Part shown: positions 33,045 through 38,324 of the stretch, piece by piece | How positions within the stretch are numbered: the first letter of the stretch is position 1 | Layout: every line of letters starts with the position of its first letter | IMG/VR virus record: IMGVR_UViG_3300010392_000524 | Coordinates: 1-38,324 of that record | DNA: 38,324 bases | Reading direction: 5' to 3' (one strand) | From: a virus | Translations under genes and position numbers: made by a program | Notes under the pieces: generated by a model | Database searches by the model: none | Told to the model about the DNA's origin: nothing | Seen by the model: only the letters and a program-made list of their open reading frames with translations

Positions 33045-33437
33045 ATGGCATTGGAAACTTTACTAGGACTAACGGAAATTGGCGGCTACAAAATAGCCAA
33101 TATGTCGGAGCTGGAACAGCTGATAGCTGGGGTATTCAGCGATGAGGACACAAGCAAAATTCAATCTGCTTTTAGCAATGGGGTATTCATTCGCCACCAC
33201 AAAAATACCCTGTCCTTCAAAATTCAGGACGGACCAATAAAAGAGAATGGCCTCAACGGCTGCCAGGTCGATACCCTGATTGAAACCGCCAGGGTCATAA
33301 TTAATGGCCTAAATAAAAAGTTTCCCTGCGATGAGAATATCCGCTGCATTCATCATTTGGACGCAGCCCTAATATCTTTAGGCGCTAGAAAAAAGGACCG
33401 AGAAAAACGAAATGTTGAGGGCTGTTCGCATGTCTAA
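33045..33437 (+). CDS. candidate Acb2/Tad1-like cyclic-nucleotide sponge
   Basis: A 130-residue protein. Its second half (about 55-127) has the layout of small phage proteins placed, to my recollection, in the Acb2/Tad1 hairpin superfamily: K-I-Q-D-G-P-I-K-E-N-G-L-N-G-C-Q-V-D, a helix, F-P-C-D-E-N, then H-L-D-A-A-L-I-S-L-G-A-R-K-K-D-R-E-K-R-N-V-E-G. Acb2 binds cyclic di/trinucleotides and Tad1 binds gcADPR, so both blunt CBASS or Thoeris defence. The first about 50 residues are an extra part I do not recognise. It is divergent from the holin candidate, 36 bases away. Ligand binding is inferred and several homologues have no proven function. Confidence 0.5.
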   Translation: MALETLLGLTEIGGYKIANMSELEQLIAGVFSDEDTSKIQSAFSNGVFIRHHKNTLSFKIQDGPIKENGLNGCQVDTLIETARVIINGLNKKFPCDENIRCIHHLDAALISLGARKKDREKRNVEGCSHV

Positions 33438-33693
33438 ATTTCTTAGGATGCCAGTAGAAGTGGAGGCAATACAATTCTTTATTAAAAATTGGGATCACCG
33501 ATGGTTCAACCGAGGCATCCATAAAGGTAATGCACCTTCGAAAGGTCGCAGAAAATCGAAGCCTATATTCCTGCTAAAAACTAGCAACGGTCCAGTAGCA
33601 GTCCGAGATGGGGACTGGGTTGTGACAGAATCGAACGGTGATAAATATCCTGTCAATCGTGAGCTATTCAGAGAAATGTTTAAAAAACTATGA
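33430..33693 (+). CDS. phage small protein of the 'KPVEVEAIQF' (PGDYG-like) type
   Basis: An 87-residue protein related to a family common in phages: an N-terminal R-M-P-V-E-V-E-A-I-Q-F-F strand and a C-terminal G-D-W-V-V-T-E-S-N-G-D-K-Y-P-V-N. A paralogue is encoded at 37297. I start it at 33430, where GAGGG precedes by 8 bases. Function of the family is unknown. It overlaps the end of the candidate sponge gene, so the two are probably translated together. Confidence 0.6.
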   Translation: MSKFLRMPVEVEAIQFFIKNWDHRWFNRGIHKGNAPSKGRRKSKPIFLLKTSNGPVAVRDGDWVVTESNGDKYPVNRELFREMFKKL

Positions 33694-33896
33694 GGAAAAA
33701 AATGCTTGAATTATGTCTATTTCTACTCGGTTCCTTCCTTGGTTGGTATGGCAATGATCTGACCAGGCCAGACCCTACCTCCAAGCAAGTTTGCGAACAA
33801 ATCCTAATGAATTTGGAATACGATTCGCCAGAATTAGAGTGCGAAGAAATGATTTACGACCTCGGCCTAGACCTTCACAAGCCAATCGGTCATTGA
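33690..33896 (+). CDS. small protein with N-terminal membrane helix
   Basis: A 68-residue protein. Its ATG overlaps the previous stop (TATGA). Residues about 5-20 (M-L-E-L-C-L-F-L-L-G-S-F-L-G-W-Y-G) form a hydrophobic signal anchor. The rest is acidic and contains two cysteines, likely exported to the periplasm. It could be an inner-membrane spanin-like or envelope protein, but it is short and no motif is visible. The 3' end overlaps the convergent gene by 7 bases. Confidence 0.5.
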   Translation: MRKKMLELCLFLLGSFLGWYGNDLTRPDPTSKQVCEQILMNLEYDSPELECEEMIYDLGLDLHKPIGH

Positions 33897-34078
33897 TGAG
33901 GAGGGTCACCAGGGTATACGGCACTTGCGTCATTTAAAATGGCATCAAAATCAAATGGTGGCTCTTGTTTGCACTCGACCTCGATCATTATCGGGGTTTC
34001 TTCGCATTTCCTCTTGACTGTTATAGCTACCCACGACAAATACGCACCAAAAAGAGCATAAGCCAGCAAGTCAATCAT
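33890..34078 (-). CDS. small membrane protein, last gene of the lysis cassette
   Basis: A 62-residue protein with an N-terminal transmembrane helix (L-L-A-Y-A-L-F-G-A-Y-L-S-W-V-A-I-T-V, residues about 4-21), then K-R-K-C and an acidic tail. I start it at the ATG at 34078, which overlaps the previous stop (ATGA) with AAGGG 8 bases upstream. It could be a spanin or pinholin-type partner of the nearby endolysin; this is inference. Confidence 0.5.
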   Translation of the reverse strand: MIDLLAYALFGAYLSWVAITVKRKCEETPIMIEVECKQEPPFDFDAILNDASAVYPGDPPHQ

Positions 34079-34293
34079 ATCCAAAACCCTTCGATACAGG
34101 GAGCGTCATTAAAATTACGATTAATCCAAAATAGTTCCTTTGGTGCCATAAAATCAAGAATTTCCTGAAAAACCTTTGAGTGAATGGAAATATTAGCGTC
34201 TGCGTGCGCTCCATTCGCATCAATTTCAGTTTTTCTAATCACATATTCCCCTGGAAAGTCCTTGGGATTTTTATAAAGTGTGTAGATTTTCAA
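34075..34293 (-). CDS. hypothetical protein in the lysis cassette
   Basis: A 72-residue soluble protein that I do not recognise. It begins four bases inside the end of the NlpC/P60 gene and overlaps the next small membrane gene, so it belongs to the same transcript. It has two aromatic-rich stretches (K-E-L-F-W-I-N-R-N-F) and no signal peptide. Confidence 0.45.
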   Translation of the reverse strand: MKIYTLYKNPKDFPGEYVIRKTEIDANGAHADANISIHSKVFQEILDFMAPKELFWINRNFNDAPCIEGFWI

Positions 34294-34718
34294 GTAAAGT
34301 CCTTCACATAGGCTGGGTAGTCAGGGTAAATAGTTTGAACCAAATCTCTCCTAGCTGACAAAGGCCTGATTCTACAAAAAGCATTGTGTTTGGCTGCGTC
34401 CGCTGGGGTCTTGGTTCGGGAACCGCCACCGCCAGCCTCGATCACTCGAGCCTCATCAATCATAAATGCAATATGAGTTATACGCTCATGAGTACCGTAA
34501 AAGGCTAATGCTCCGGCATCCCTGTAGTCAACTAAACCATTCGATAGGAAGTGCTTATAGAGCCCGTGTGCCGTCTGGTCACCAGGAGGGTCCATTCCTA
34601 CACTTGCCAGTATCTCTTGCGCCAGGCCGCTACAATCGAACCCTAGGACAGTATCGTCGCCTCCCCAGATATACGGCAGGCCTAAAAATGAATTTGCATA
34701 GTCTATGAGTGTCCGCAC
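34290..34718 (-). CDS. NlpC/P60-family peptidase, probable endolysin
   Basis: A 142-residue cysteine peptidase that should cut the peptide part of peptidoglycan. The active-site cysteine is in F-D-C-S-G-L-A-Q-E near residue 29, the histidine in R-I-T-H-I-A-F-M near residue 82, and V-I-E-A-G-G-G-G follows as the usual third element. G-L-P-Y-I-W-G-G-D at about 13-21 is the family's N-terminal hallmark. There is no signal peptide, so a holin would be needed for export. It starts at a GTG with GAGGAG 6 bases upstream, and small membrane proteins lie on both sides. It could also be virion-associated, but the context favours lysis. Confidence 0.8.
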   Translation of the reverse strand: MRTLIDYANSFLGLPYIWGGDDTVLGFDCSGLAQEILASVGMDPPGDQTAHGLYKHFLSNGLVDYRDAGALAFYGTHERITHIAFMIDEARVIEAGGGGSRTKTPADAAKHNAFCRIRPLSARRDLVQTIYPDYPAYVKDFT

Positions 34719-34728
34719 AAGCTACTCC

Positions 34729-34914
34729 TCAATGATAAATTGTATGGACGCTGGCCTTGCCGTCCATTGCATTCCTATACTTTATTTCATTTACTGATTC
34801 CCTCATTTCGTCCAAGTCTATTCTAATCTCGGCTTGTCTGTTTGAAATGACCCATAGAATCACTAAACCAACTATAATCAAAACAGCCATGAGGATACAC
34901 AGCGTAGCAATCAT
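34729..34914 (-). CDS. small membrane protein, holin or i-spanin candidate
   Basis: A 61-residue protein. A long hydrophobic N-terminal helix (T-L-C-I-L-M-A-V-L-I-I-V-G-L-V-I-L-W-V-I, about residues 4-23) is followed by a charged helix (I-R-I-D-L-D-E-M-R-E-S-V-N-E). AGGAG lies 8 bases before the ATG. It immediately precedes the endolysin gene on the same transcript, the common place for a holin. Confidence 0.55.
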   Translation of the reverse strand: MIATLCILMAVLIIVGLVILWVISNRQAEIRIDLDEMRESVNEIKYRNAMDGKASVHTIYH

Positions 34915-34945
34915 TTAATATCTCCTTTGGATTTGGGATTAAAGC

Positions 34946-35149
34946 CTAGTAGATCTTTAGATGGCAGTCACGATAAAACTTCACTCTGGCTTTAAGCCTA
35001 GTAACTTCATCCAAACATTCCCTAAGAAAATTTGCCTGGACTTCATTCGCTTCGATATACAAATCTAAGGTTTCCCAGATTTCGATAAGTTTTTCCGGTG
35101 GCAGCCAAGGCCTGCTTTTTAAAATCAGAATTTCTTTGGGACTAAGCAT
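34946..35149 (-). CDS. small helical protein, first gene of the lysis-side operon
   Basis: A 67-residue protein, mostly helical (L-P-P-E-K-L-I-E-I-W-E-T-L-D-L-Y-I-E, then R-E-C-L-D-E-V-T-R-L-K-A-R-V-K). The ribosome binding site is weak (GAG only). It is the first gene leftward of the control region, about 200 bases from a perfect TATAAT. No family recognised; an early regulator is possible. Confidence 0.45.
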   Translation of the reverse strand: MLSPKEILILKSRPWLPPEKLIEIWETLDLYIEANEVQANFLRECLDEVTRLKARVKFYRDCHLKIY

Positions 35150-35351
35150 TTCTCAATTTTATCAAAAAACCCTGCGAAGGATAAGGGAGGCACGACCGTT
35201 CCGAGTGGGGTCAGCAAAGCCGCATTGATTTTGTCGATCTAGTTTGAAGTTTATTCGGCTGCGTCTTGCATGCAATGAGCCTTTGTTTGGGTCAGCAATT
35301 AAGTTGGAGTTTACATTGAGGCTTGGGTTATATATTTAAGATATACGAAGT

Positions 35352-35357
35352 ATTATA
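35352..35357 (-). promoter_or_regulatory. consensus -10 element for the leftward lysis-side operon
   Basis: ATTATA on the + strand is a perfect TATAAT on the - strand. The region 16-18 bases upstream (GGCTTA) is a poor -35, and one TCTACGAA box (35363-35370) lies between the two positions. The promoter may thus need, or be blocked by, the factor that binds the boxes. A transcript would start about 200 bases before the gene at 34946. Confidence 0.4.
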
Positions 35358-35501
35358 GGTGTTCTACGAAATATTAAGCCCACGATTTCAGCCTGTTATG
35401 AGCATGAAAATAAATTTGTTCTACGAATGCTCTACGAACAACGAAACTTGTAGAAAAATATAAACATATTATTCAGACGGTTACAAAAACGGGGTCTACG
35501 A

Positions 35502-35535
35502 ATGCTCTACGAAGAATGGAGCATTCGTAGAGCAT
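35502..35535. repeat. perfect 12-bp inverted repeat in the control region
   Basis: ATGCTCTACGAA (35502-35513) and TTCGTAGAGCAT (35524-35535) are perfect inverses separated by 10 bases, so the arms repeat every 22 bases, two helical turns. This is the geometry of an operator contacted by a dimer on one face, or a cruciform-capable origin element. Confidence 0.7.
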
Positions 35536-35619
35536 GTTCTACGCAAAAAACAAATCAAACTTGCTAGACGAAATTACCCTCTGTTAAAGTTCGACTTTTA
35601 ATATAAACATGGATATTTT

Positions 35620-36171
35620 ATGGCTACATACCGCAGAAAATCACCAGCCCAGAAGAATCGCTATGCCCTGGCTGGTGTCCTCGAGCGTAGAAAGAAATTT
35701 AAAAGTTGTTACAAGGTAGCAGGATTTTTGCTGGACGCGTTCACACTCTCAAACGGTAAAATCAAACTCGATGGGCTAAAAAAAGCAGGGCTCATCAAGG
35801 GTCATTCTGGGGATTTTACGAAATGGAGGCAGCCTCTTATAGATGAGGGTTTCCTCCTAGCTCCTGTCGGAAACTACAAAGACAAGACTTTCAAACACTC
35901 TCTGCATGAAGCTGGACCCAGGCTAATAAAATACGTTGCAAAGGCCGTTGCTATCACACAAAACGAGAATGAGCCGACCTTCGGCAGCCGATTAGACAGC
36001 GTAGAGGAAAGTGTCGGGGAGCTAAAAGAGGCTATGCGTCACGTCATAGAATACATTGACCCTCCTCATACCGAAGAAAAACAAGCTGAATACGTTAAAA
36101 ACCCTGGCAAATTAAAGGATGGGTTAGACAAAAAAGTCGCTGAGAATAGAGCGAAGTTGAGGGTAGTATGA
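35620..36171 (+). CDS. probable DNA-binding regulator or replication initiator
   Basis: A 183-residue basic protein. The first about 105 residues look like a winged-helix region (C-Y-K-V-A-G-F-L-L-D-A-F-T-L ... K-I-K-L-D-G-L-K-K-A-G-L ... F-T-K-W-R-Q-P-L-I-D-E-G-F-L-L-A). A coiled-coil-like stretch (R-L-D-S-V-E-E-S-V-G-E-L-K-E-A-M-R) and a basic tail follow. It starts just right of the TCTACGAA boxes. TAATAT at 35599-35604 would be its -10, giving a near-leaderless message with a weak ribosome binding site. Its position suggests it binds the boxes and controls both directions; this is inference, and I do not recognise the family. Confidence 0.55.
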   Translation: MATYRRKSPAQKNRYALAGVLERRKKFKSCYKVAGFLLDAFTLSNGKIKLDGLKKAGLIKGHSGDFTKWRQPLIDEGFLLAPVGNYKDKTFKHSLHEAGPRLIKYVAKAVAITQNENEPTFGSRLDSVEESVGELKEAMRHVIEYIDPPHTEEKQAEYVKNPGKLKDGLDKKVAENRAKLRVV

Positions 36172-36569
36172 AGAAAAATTTTCTAGAAATGAAAGACAGC
36201 TGTGGCAATACTCTAGCCTTTCGCAATGAGGCCGAACGTCTTTTTTTTACGTTTGCATTGATGACATTCAGCACAGAATTCTCTAACTTCATCCACTGCG
36301 AAATACCCTTTGGTGCCTACCATGAAATACACTGGCGAGGCGCTCAAATGAATAGGAAAGGCCACCTTACATGGTATGGCATCGTCAGAGACAATAACGA
36401 GAAAGGGCTGTCGTCCCTCGTCACGGTAGGCAGAGATAAAAAGGGAGTGCTGATAGATGGCTCTGAAGGTATGGTATTTTTTAGGTCTGACCCCGTAGCC
36501 AGGGACGCTGTAGTGGAAATGATTCGAGAAATAGACTTCGGCTCTAAAAAGGATTGGAAACGAATTTGA
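36168..36569 (+). CDS. hypothetical protein downstream of the regulator
   Basis: A 133-residue protein starting four bases inside the end of the regulator gene (ATGA overlap), so they are coupled. It contains a Phe-rich segment (R-L-F-F-T-F-A-L-M-T-F) and strands such as Y-H-E-I-H-W-R-G-A-Q. No motif is recognised. Confidence 0.5.
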   Translation: MKKNFLEMKDSCGNTLAFRNEAERLFFTFALMTFSTEFSNFIHCEIPFGAYHEIHWRGAQMNRKGHLTWYGIVRDNNEKGLSSLVTVGRDKKGVLIDGSEGMVFFRSDPVARDAVVEMIREIDFGSKKDWKRI

Positions 36570-36748
36570 CACCAGCCAGAAGGCTCGTCGAGAACGGGCT
36601 AAAGATCTACAACGGTTCCTACGACGAGCTGGCTAAAGCCTCTGGCGTCACCGTCAAATACCTTAAACAAATCACTAACGGCAAACAGCCAGGGGTTCGC
36701 AATGTTGAAAAACTATTAAAATGGGGAATACTTTTCAGGAGGCCTTGA
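36566..36748 (+). CDS. short helix-turn-helix protein
   Basis: A roughly 60-residue protein consisting of little more than a helix-turn-helix: Y-D-E-L-A-K-A-S-G-V-T-V-K-Y-L-K-Q-I with a following N-G-K-Q-P-G-V-R-N-V-E-K-L-L-K-W helix, the Xre/Cro type layout. It is the third gene of the block after the control region. I place the start at the TTG at 36566, which overlaps the previous stop (TTGA); another TTG at 36554 is possible. The 3' end overlaps the convergent gene by 33 bases. A Cro-like or excision-type regulator is a plausible role. Confidence 0.6.
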   Translation: MTPARRLVENGLKIYNGSYDELAKASGVTVKYLKQITNGKQPGVRNVEKLLKWGILFRRP

Positions 36749-36898
36749 GGGTTTAGGCTCTACGGTCTGAGGTATTTTGTTTAGTAATGTCCAGGGTCCA
36801 CTCTGGTTAGTCCACAGCGTCCCGTCATCACAAGCCGCCACAGTGATGACTTCATTTCCCTCACCGAGGGCTATTGATACTGCTATTGGTTTCCTCAT
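36716..36898 (-). CDS. small hypothetical protein with a CDDGTLW motif
   Basis: A 60-residue protein (start at 36898, four bases inside the end of the next gene). It has an alternating-strand look: V-I-T-V-A-A-C-D-D-G-T-L-W-T-N and W-T-L-L-N-K-I-P-Q, a short motif seen in small phage proteins of unknown function. The C-terminus is proline-rich. It is the last gene of the - strand operon beginning at 37993. Confidence 0.5.
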   Translation of the reverse strand: MRKPIAVSIALGEGNEVITVAACDDGTLWTNQSGPWTLLNKIPQTVEPKPSRPPEKYSPF

Positions 36899-37296
36899 TT
36901 TACTATTCTCAATCCCTTTGTATTATCAAACTTCGAAGCGATCTTTATTAATCCCTCATCCCAAGGTCCAGTCGTATCTCCTCGTCGCCTGCATTGTGCT
37001 AGGCATTCTTCAAGGGAATACCTCAACTCTCGAAGGACTTTCATTCTTGAATTGTGGTCGGCTACTGGCATCCTTATGACTATTTTCTCACCGCCTCCCT
37101 CTTGCTGGTAAAAAGTCTCGTAGCACTCGTCCTTAACTTCCAGCCAGGCATGCGCTGCAGGCTCGTCGCTGCCGTCAAACAAAACCTCGGCATGGACGAC
37201 TGTGATACTTTCGGGCTCGAAGTCATTTCGCTTTACTAGATAGAGGACCAGCGCGCCTACATCGTCGAAGCATTCACCTGTGGCGTAGCAATCCAT
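36895..37296 (-). CDS. hypothetical protein with C...HAW pattern
   Basis: A 133-residue protein with a conserved-looking C-Y-A-T-G-E-C-F-D-D-V near the start, V-V-H-A-E-V-L-F near residue 36 and A-A-H-A-W-L-E-V near residue 50. This C ... H-A-W-x-E order recurs in small uncharacterised proteins with a papain/transglutaminase-like flavour. Catalysis is speculation. GAGG lies 5 bases before the ATG. It lies in a five-gene - strand block of small proteins. Confidence 0.5.
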   Translation of the reverse strand: MDCYATGECFDDVGALVLYLVKRNDFEPESITVVHAEVLFDGSDEPAAHAWLEVKDECYETFYQQEGGGEKIVIRMPVADHNSRMKVLRELRYSLEECLAQCRRRGDTTGPWDEGLIKIASKFDNTKGLRIVK

Positions 37297-37560
37297 TTAA
37301 ACCTCATCATAAGAAGCTTCGAATATATCTGGTTTGCATGGGTAACATTCGCCTTTGAGGCCTCTAATAATATAGTCCCCTTTTAAAGCCAGCATAGTCC
37401 CTTCTAGGGTCAATATTTCTAGCTCTTGAATCGTAGTTTCCCCATTCATATTCCCCGTTAGTTTCGTCCCCATAAACTCGCATAGATCGGCATAAGATTT
37501 TCCAGACCCATCCCACTGAATCGCTTCGATAACAACAGGCTTTTTCCTATAGCTTTTCAT
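37297..37560 (-). CDS. phage small protein, 'RKKPVVIEAIQW ... YPCKPDIF' family
   Basis: An 87-residue protein of a family that is frequent in phage genomes. It has Y-R-K-K-P-V-V-I-E-A-I-Q-W at the start and G-D-Y-I-I-R-G-L-K-G-E-C-Y-P-C-K-P-D-I-F at the end, with a helix in between. No function is known. It is paralogous to the gene at 33430. GGAGG lies 5 bases before the ATG. Confidence 0.75.
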   Translation of the reverse strand: MKSYRKKPVVIEAIQWDGSGKSYADLCEFMGTKLTGNMNGETTIQELEILTLEGTMLALKGDYIIRGLKGECYPCKPDIFEASYDEV

Positions 37561-37758
37561 TTAATCCTCCATGTCTAGTGCCAGCTTCAGTCCCCGTTCC
37601 ATTTGCTCGAGCTGATTCACACGTTTCATCAAATCAGACCAGAGCTGGTCGGACATTTTTAAACTAAGCCGACCTTTCAGCGTAGCCAGGCGATGCGATA
37701 CTTTTTTTTCTAAAGCCTCTGTCTCGGCTACTAATTCTTTCAATATGTCAACTCTCAT
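37561..37758 (-). CDS. small coiled-coil protein
   Basis: A 65-residue, almost entirely helical, charged protein (E-L-V-A-E-T-E-A-L-E-K-K-V-S and V-N-Q-L-E-Q-M-E-R-G-L-K-L). The start overlaps the end of the gene at 37748 by 11 bases. No family recognised. Confidence 0.45.
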   Translation of the reverse strand: MRVDILKELVAETEALEKKVSHRLATLKGRLSLKMSDQLWSDLMKRVNQLEQMERGLKLALDMED

Positions 37759-37993
37759 TCCGTGATTCGATCACTCGAGTATCAGAATCTCGTTTGATTT
37801 GCATGTCACGCAGCTCTTTCCCTGCAGCCATGTAAGCGTATTCCAGATGGTCTACGAATTTCGATAGCCAAGGTCCTTCCTTAAAATAGGTTCGGCCTAG
37901 ACGCTCTAGCTCTATGAATTTGTATTTGAGTACGGTCTGCAGTTCCACTGACTGGCTGTCATACTGGACATAGTCAAATCGTGATCTTTCCAT
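37748..37993 (-). CDS. second candidate Acb2/Tad1-type hairpin protein
   Basis: An 81-residue helical protein: R-F-D-Y-V-Q-Y-D-x-x-S, a helix (V-L-K-Y-K-F-I-E-L-E), then F-V-D-H-L-E-Y-A-Y-M-A-A-G-K-E-L-R-D-M-Q-I-K-R. From memory, the 'LE-x-x-Y-M-x-x-G-K-x-x-R-D-x-Q-I-x-R' helix is the hallmark of a small phage family grouped with the Acb2/Tad1 hairpin domain, which bind cyclic nucleotides or gcADPR and neutralise CBASS or Thoeris. It is the first gene of its operon, with AGGAG 5 bases before the ATG and a long structured-looking leader. Not all homologues are shown to be sponges. Confidence 0.45.
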   Translation of the reverse strand: MERSRFDYVQYDSQSVELQTVLKYKFIELERLGRTYFKEGPWLSKFVDHLEYAYMAAGKELRDMQIKRDSDTRVIESRNES

Positions 37994-38130
37994 AAAATCT
38001 CCTGAAATTAAAAAATAGGTGTGGGCTGAACTTACCTGGCGTCCCGACCAAGCTTATTCTCACTTACGTGCCTCGGGCACAGGGAACCCACCAGTCTTGC
38101 TGAAACTGTCCGACCGAAGGTATCACAAAA
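37994..38130 (-). ncRNA. possible structured leader RNA upstream of the gene at 37748
   Basis: Between a terminator and the ATG at 37993 lies a leader of about 130 bases. On the - strand it can fold as a three-way junction: an outer stem GGTGGG / CCCACACC (38087-38092 with 38018-38025, one bulge), a hairpin GTGCC-CGA-GGCAC (38068-38080) and a hairpin CTTGG / CCAGG (38035-38039 with 38048-38052). A GGGA in the last loop could pair with TCCC in a junction strand. The fold is only by eye; it matches no riboswitch or tRNA I recognise. Confidence 0.35.
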
Positions 38131-38160
38131 AAACCTACTCCAAACTAATGAAGTAGGTTT
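38131..38160 (-). terminator. rho-independent terminator of an operon entering from the right
   Basis: On the - strand a 9-bp stem AAACCTACT / AGTAGGTTT with a 12-base loop is directly followed by TTTTGTG, giving seven T residues in all. It would stop leftward transcription entering from beyond the right end, insulating the leader and gene at 37993. Confidence 0.7.
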
Positions 38161-38324
38161 CATTTGATTCGATAGCAGCGAACCTAAACTAATCTAAAAC
38201 AGAATACCTTGCTACCGCTGACATTTCCGAATCGAATACTGTAACCGATTCGATACCTCCAAAATATTCCACATATTTCTAAGCGGCCTGTTCGCCATAA
38301 CCAGCACCGAATCGGCTACTAACC
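38161..38324. other. right end of the window, no confident gene
   Basis: The last 164 bases hold no gene I can support. On the - strand one frame is open from the right edge to a TAG at 38279-38281 (a possible gene 3' end), and a further short open stretch ends at 38189, just upstream of the terminator. The region could be the tail of a gene that begins outside the window. Confidence 0.4.

Larger units (their letters stand above)
35150..35619. promoter_or_regulatory. control region with a cluster of TCTACGAA boxes
   Basis: A 470-base region with no gene between divergent transcription units. TCTACGAA occurs at 35363, 35420, 35431, 35495 and 35506 on the + strand and inverted at 35524-35531. 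Near matches are TCTACGCA (35538), TAGACGAA (35565) and TATACGAA (35342). The pairs at 35420/35431 and at 35495/35506 are both exactly 11 bases apart, one helical turn. The right-hand end is AT-rich. A GGGTCAGCAA word appears twice (35208, 35289). It reads as an operator or iteron cluster, possibly an origin; the binding protein is not known, though the gene at 35620 is a candidate. Confidence 0.7.

Noticed and set aside
38018-38092. A tRNA or tRNA-like gene
   Set aside because: The length is close to that of a tRNA and the ends partly pair, but there is no T-arm or anticodon arm of normal form.
38189-38278. Short - strand frame ending just before the right-hand terminator
   Set aside because: Fewer than 30 codons with only a GTG start and no clear ribosome binding site; it may be chance.
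1-38324. The window as a complete circular genome joined end to end
   Set aside because: Joining the ends keeps the exonuclease frame open for only a few codons before a stop, with no start codon or ribosome binding site, so the junction does not restore a convincing gene start. The window may be a partial or trimmed genome.

Overview
The window is most of a tailed double-stranded DNA bacteriophage genome, best described as a short-tailed (podovirus-like) phage. The terminase, P22-type portal, scaffold, HK97-fold-like capsid, nozzle-like tail protein and four probable internal (ejected) virion proteins support this, as does the absence of any tape measure, tube or sheath gene. No DNA or RNA polymerase, integrase or tRNA gene is visible, so the phage probably relies on host polymerases. 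Secreted proteins with lipoboxes, a phospholipase-A2-like protein and internal virion proteins suggest a Gram-negative host. Two lipoproteins with CxxCH heme-c motifs resemble chromosomal proteins of Bdellovibrionota, Myxococcota and Planctomycetes, but that is only a weak host hint.

Layout. (1) 1-4447, + strand: a tightly overlapping recombination operon (RecE-like exonuclease cut by the window start, a small basic protein, ERF annealing protein, an unknown, RusA-like resolvase, SF2 helicase, a tiny membrane protein), then a 57-residue gene with its own promoter and a bidirectional terminator. (2) 30165-4487, - strand: the late operon. In order of transcription it encodes a small leader-gene protein, a terminator/RBS hairpin, TerS, TerL, a small protein, portal, scaffold, capsid, repeat tail fibre, beta-helix-like spike, nozzle-like protein, collagen-like fibre, two accessory tail proteins, three secreted proteins (a GY-repeat protein and two CxxCH lipoproteins), a tail adaptor candidate, a GNAT acetyltransferase and four internal virion proteins. 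(3) 30299-37993: a mosaic of short gene blocks on alternating strands, with a PAPS-reductase-like protein, SSB, PLA2-like protein, lysis genes (NlpC/P60 and small membrane proteins), two candidate Acb2/Tad1-type signal-nucleotide sponges, small regulators and hypothetical genes. (4) 35150-35619: a non-coding control region with a cluster of TCTACGAA boxes. (5) 37994-38324: a possible structured leader and a terminator.

How it works together: exonuclease, ERF, SSB, RusA and helicase make a homologous-recombination/replication module. The control region probably governs the divergent lysis-side and regulator-side genes. The late operon makes the capsid, an elaborate adsorption apparatus with three different fibre architectures, and an ejection complex. 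The features that look least ordinary are the heme-c-like lipoproteins inside the virion operon, the TCTACGAA box cluster, the hairpin that should hide the terS ribosome binding site, and the two candidate anti-CBASS/anti-Thoeris proteins.
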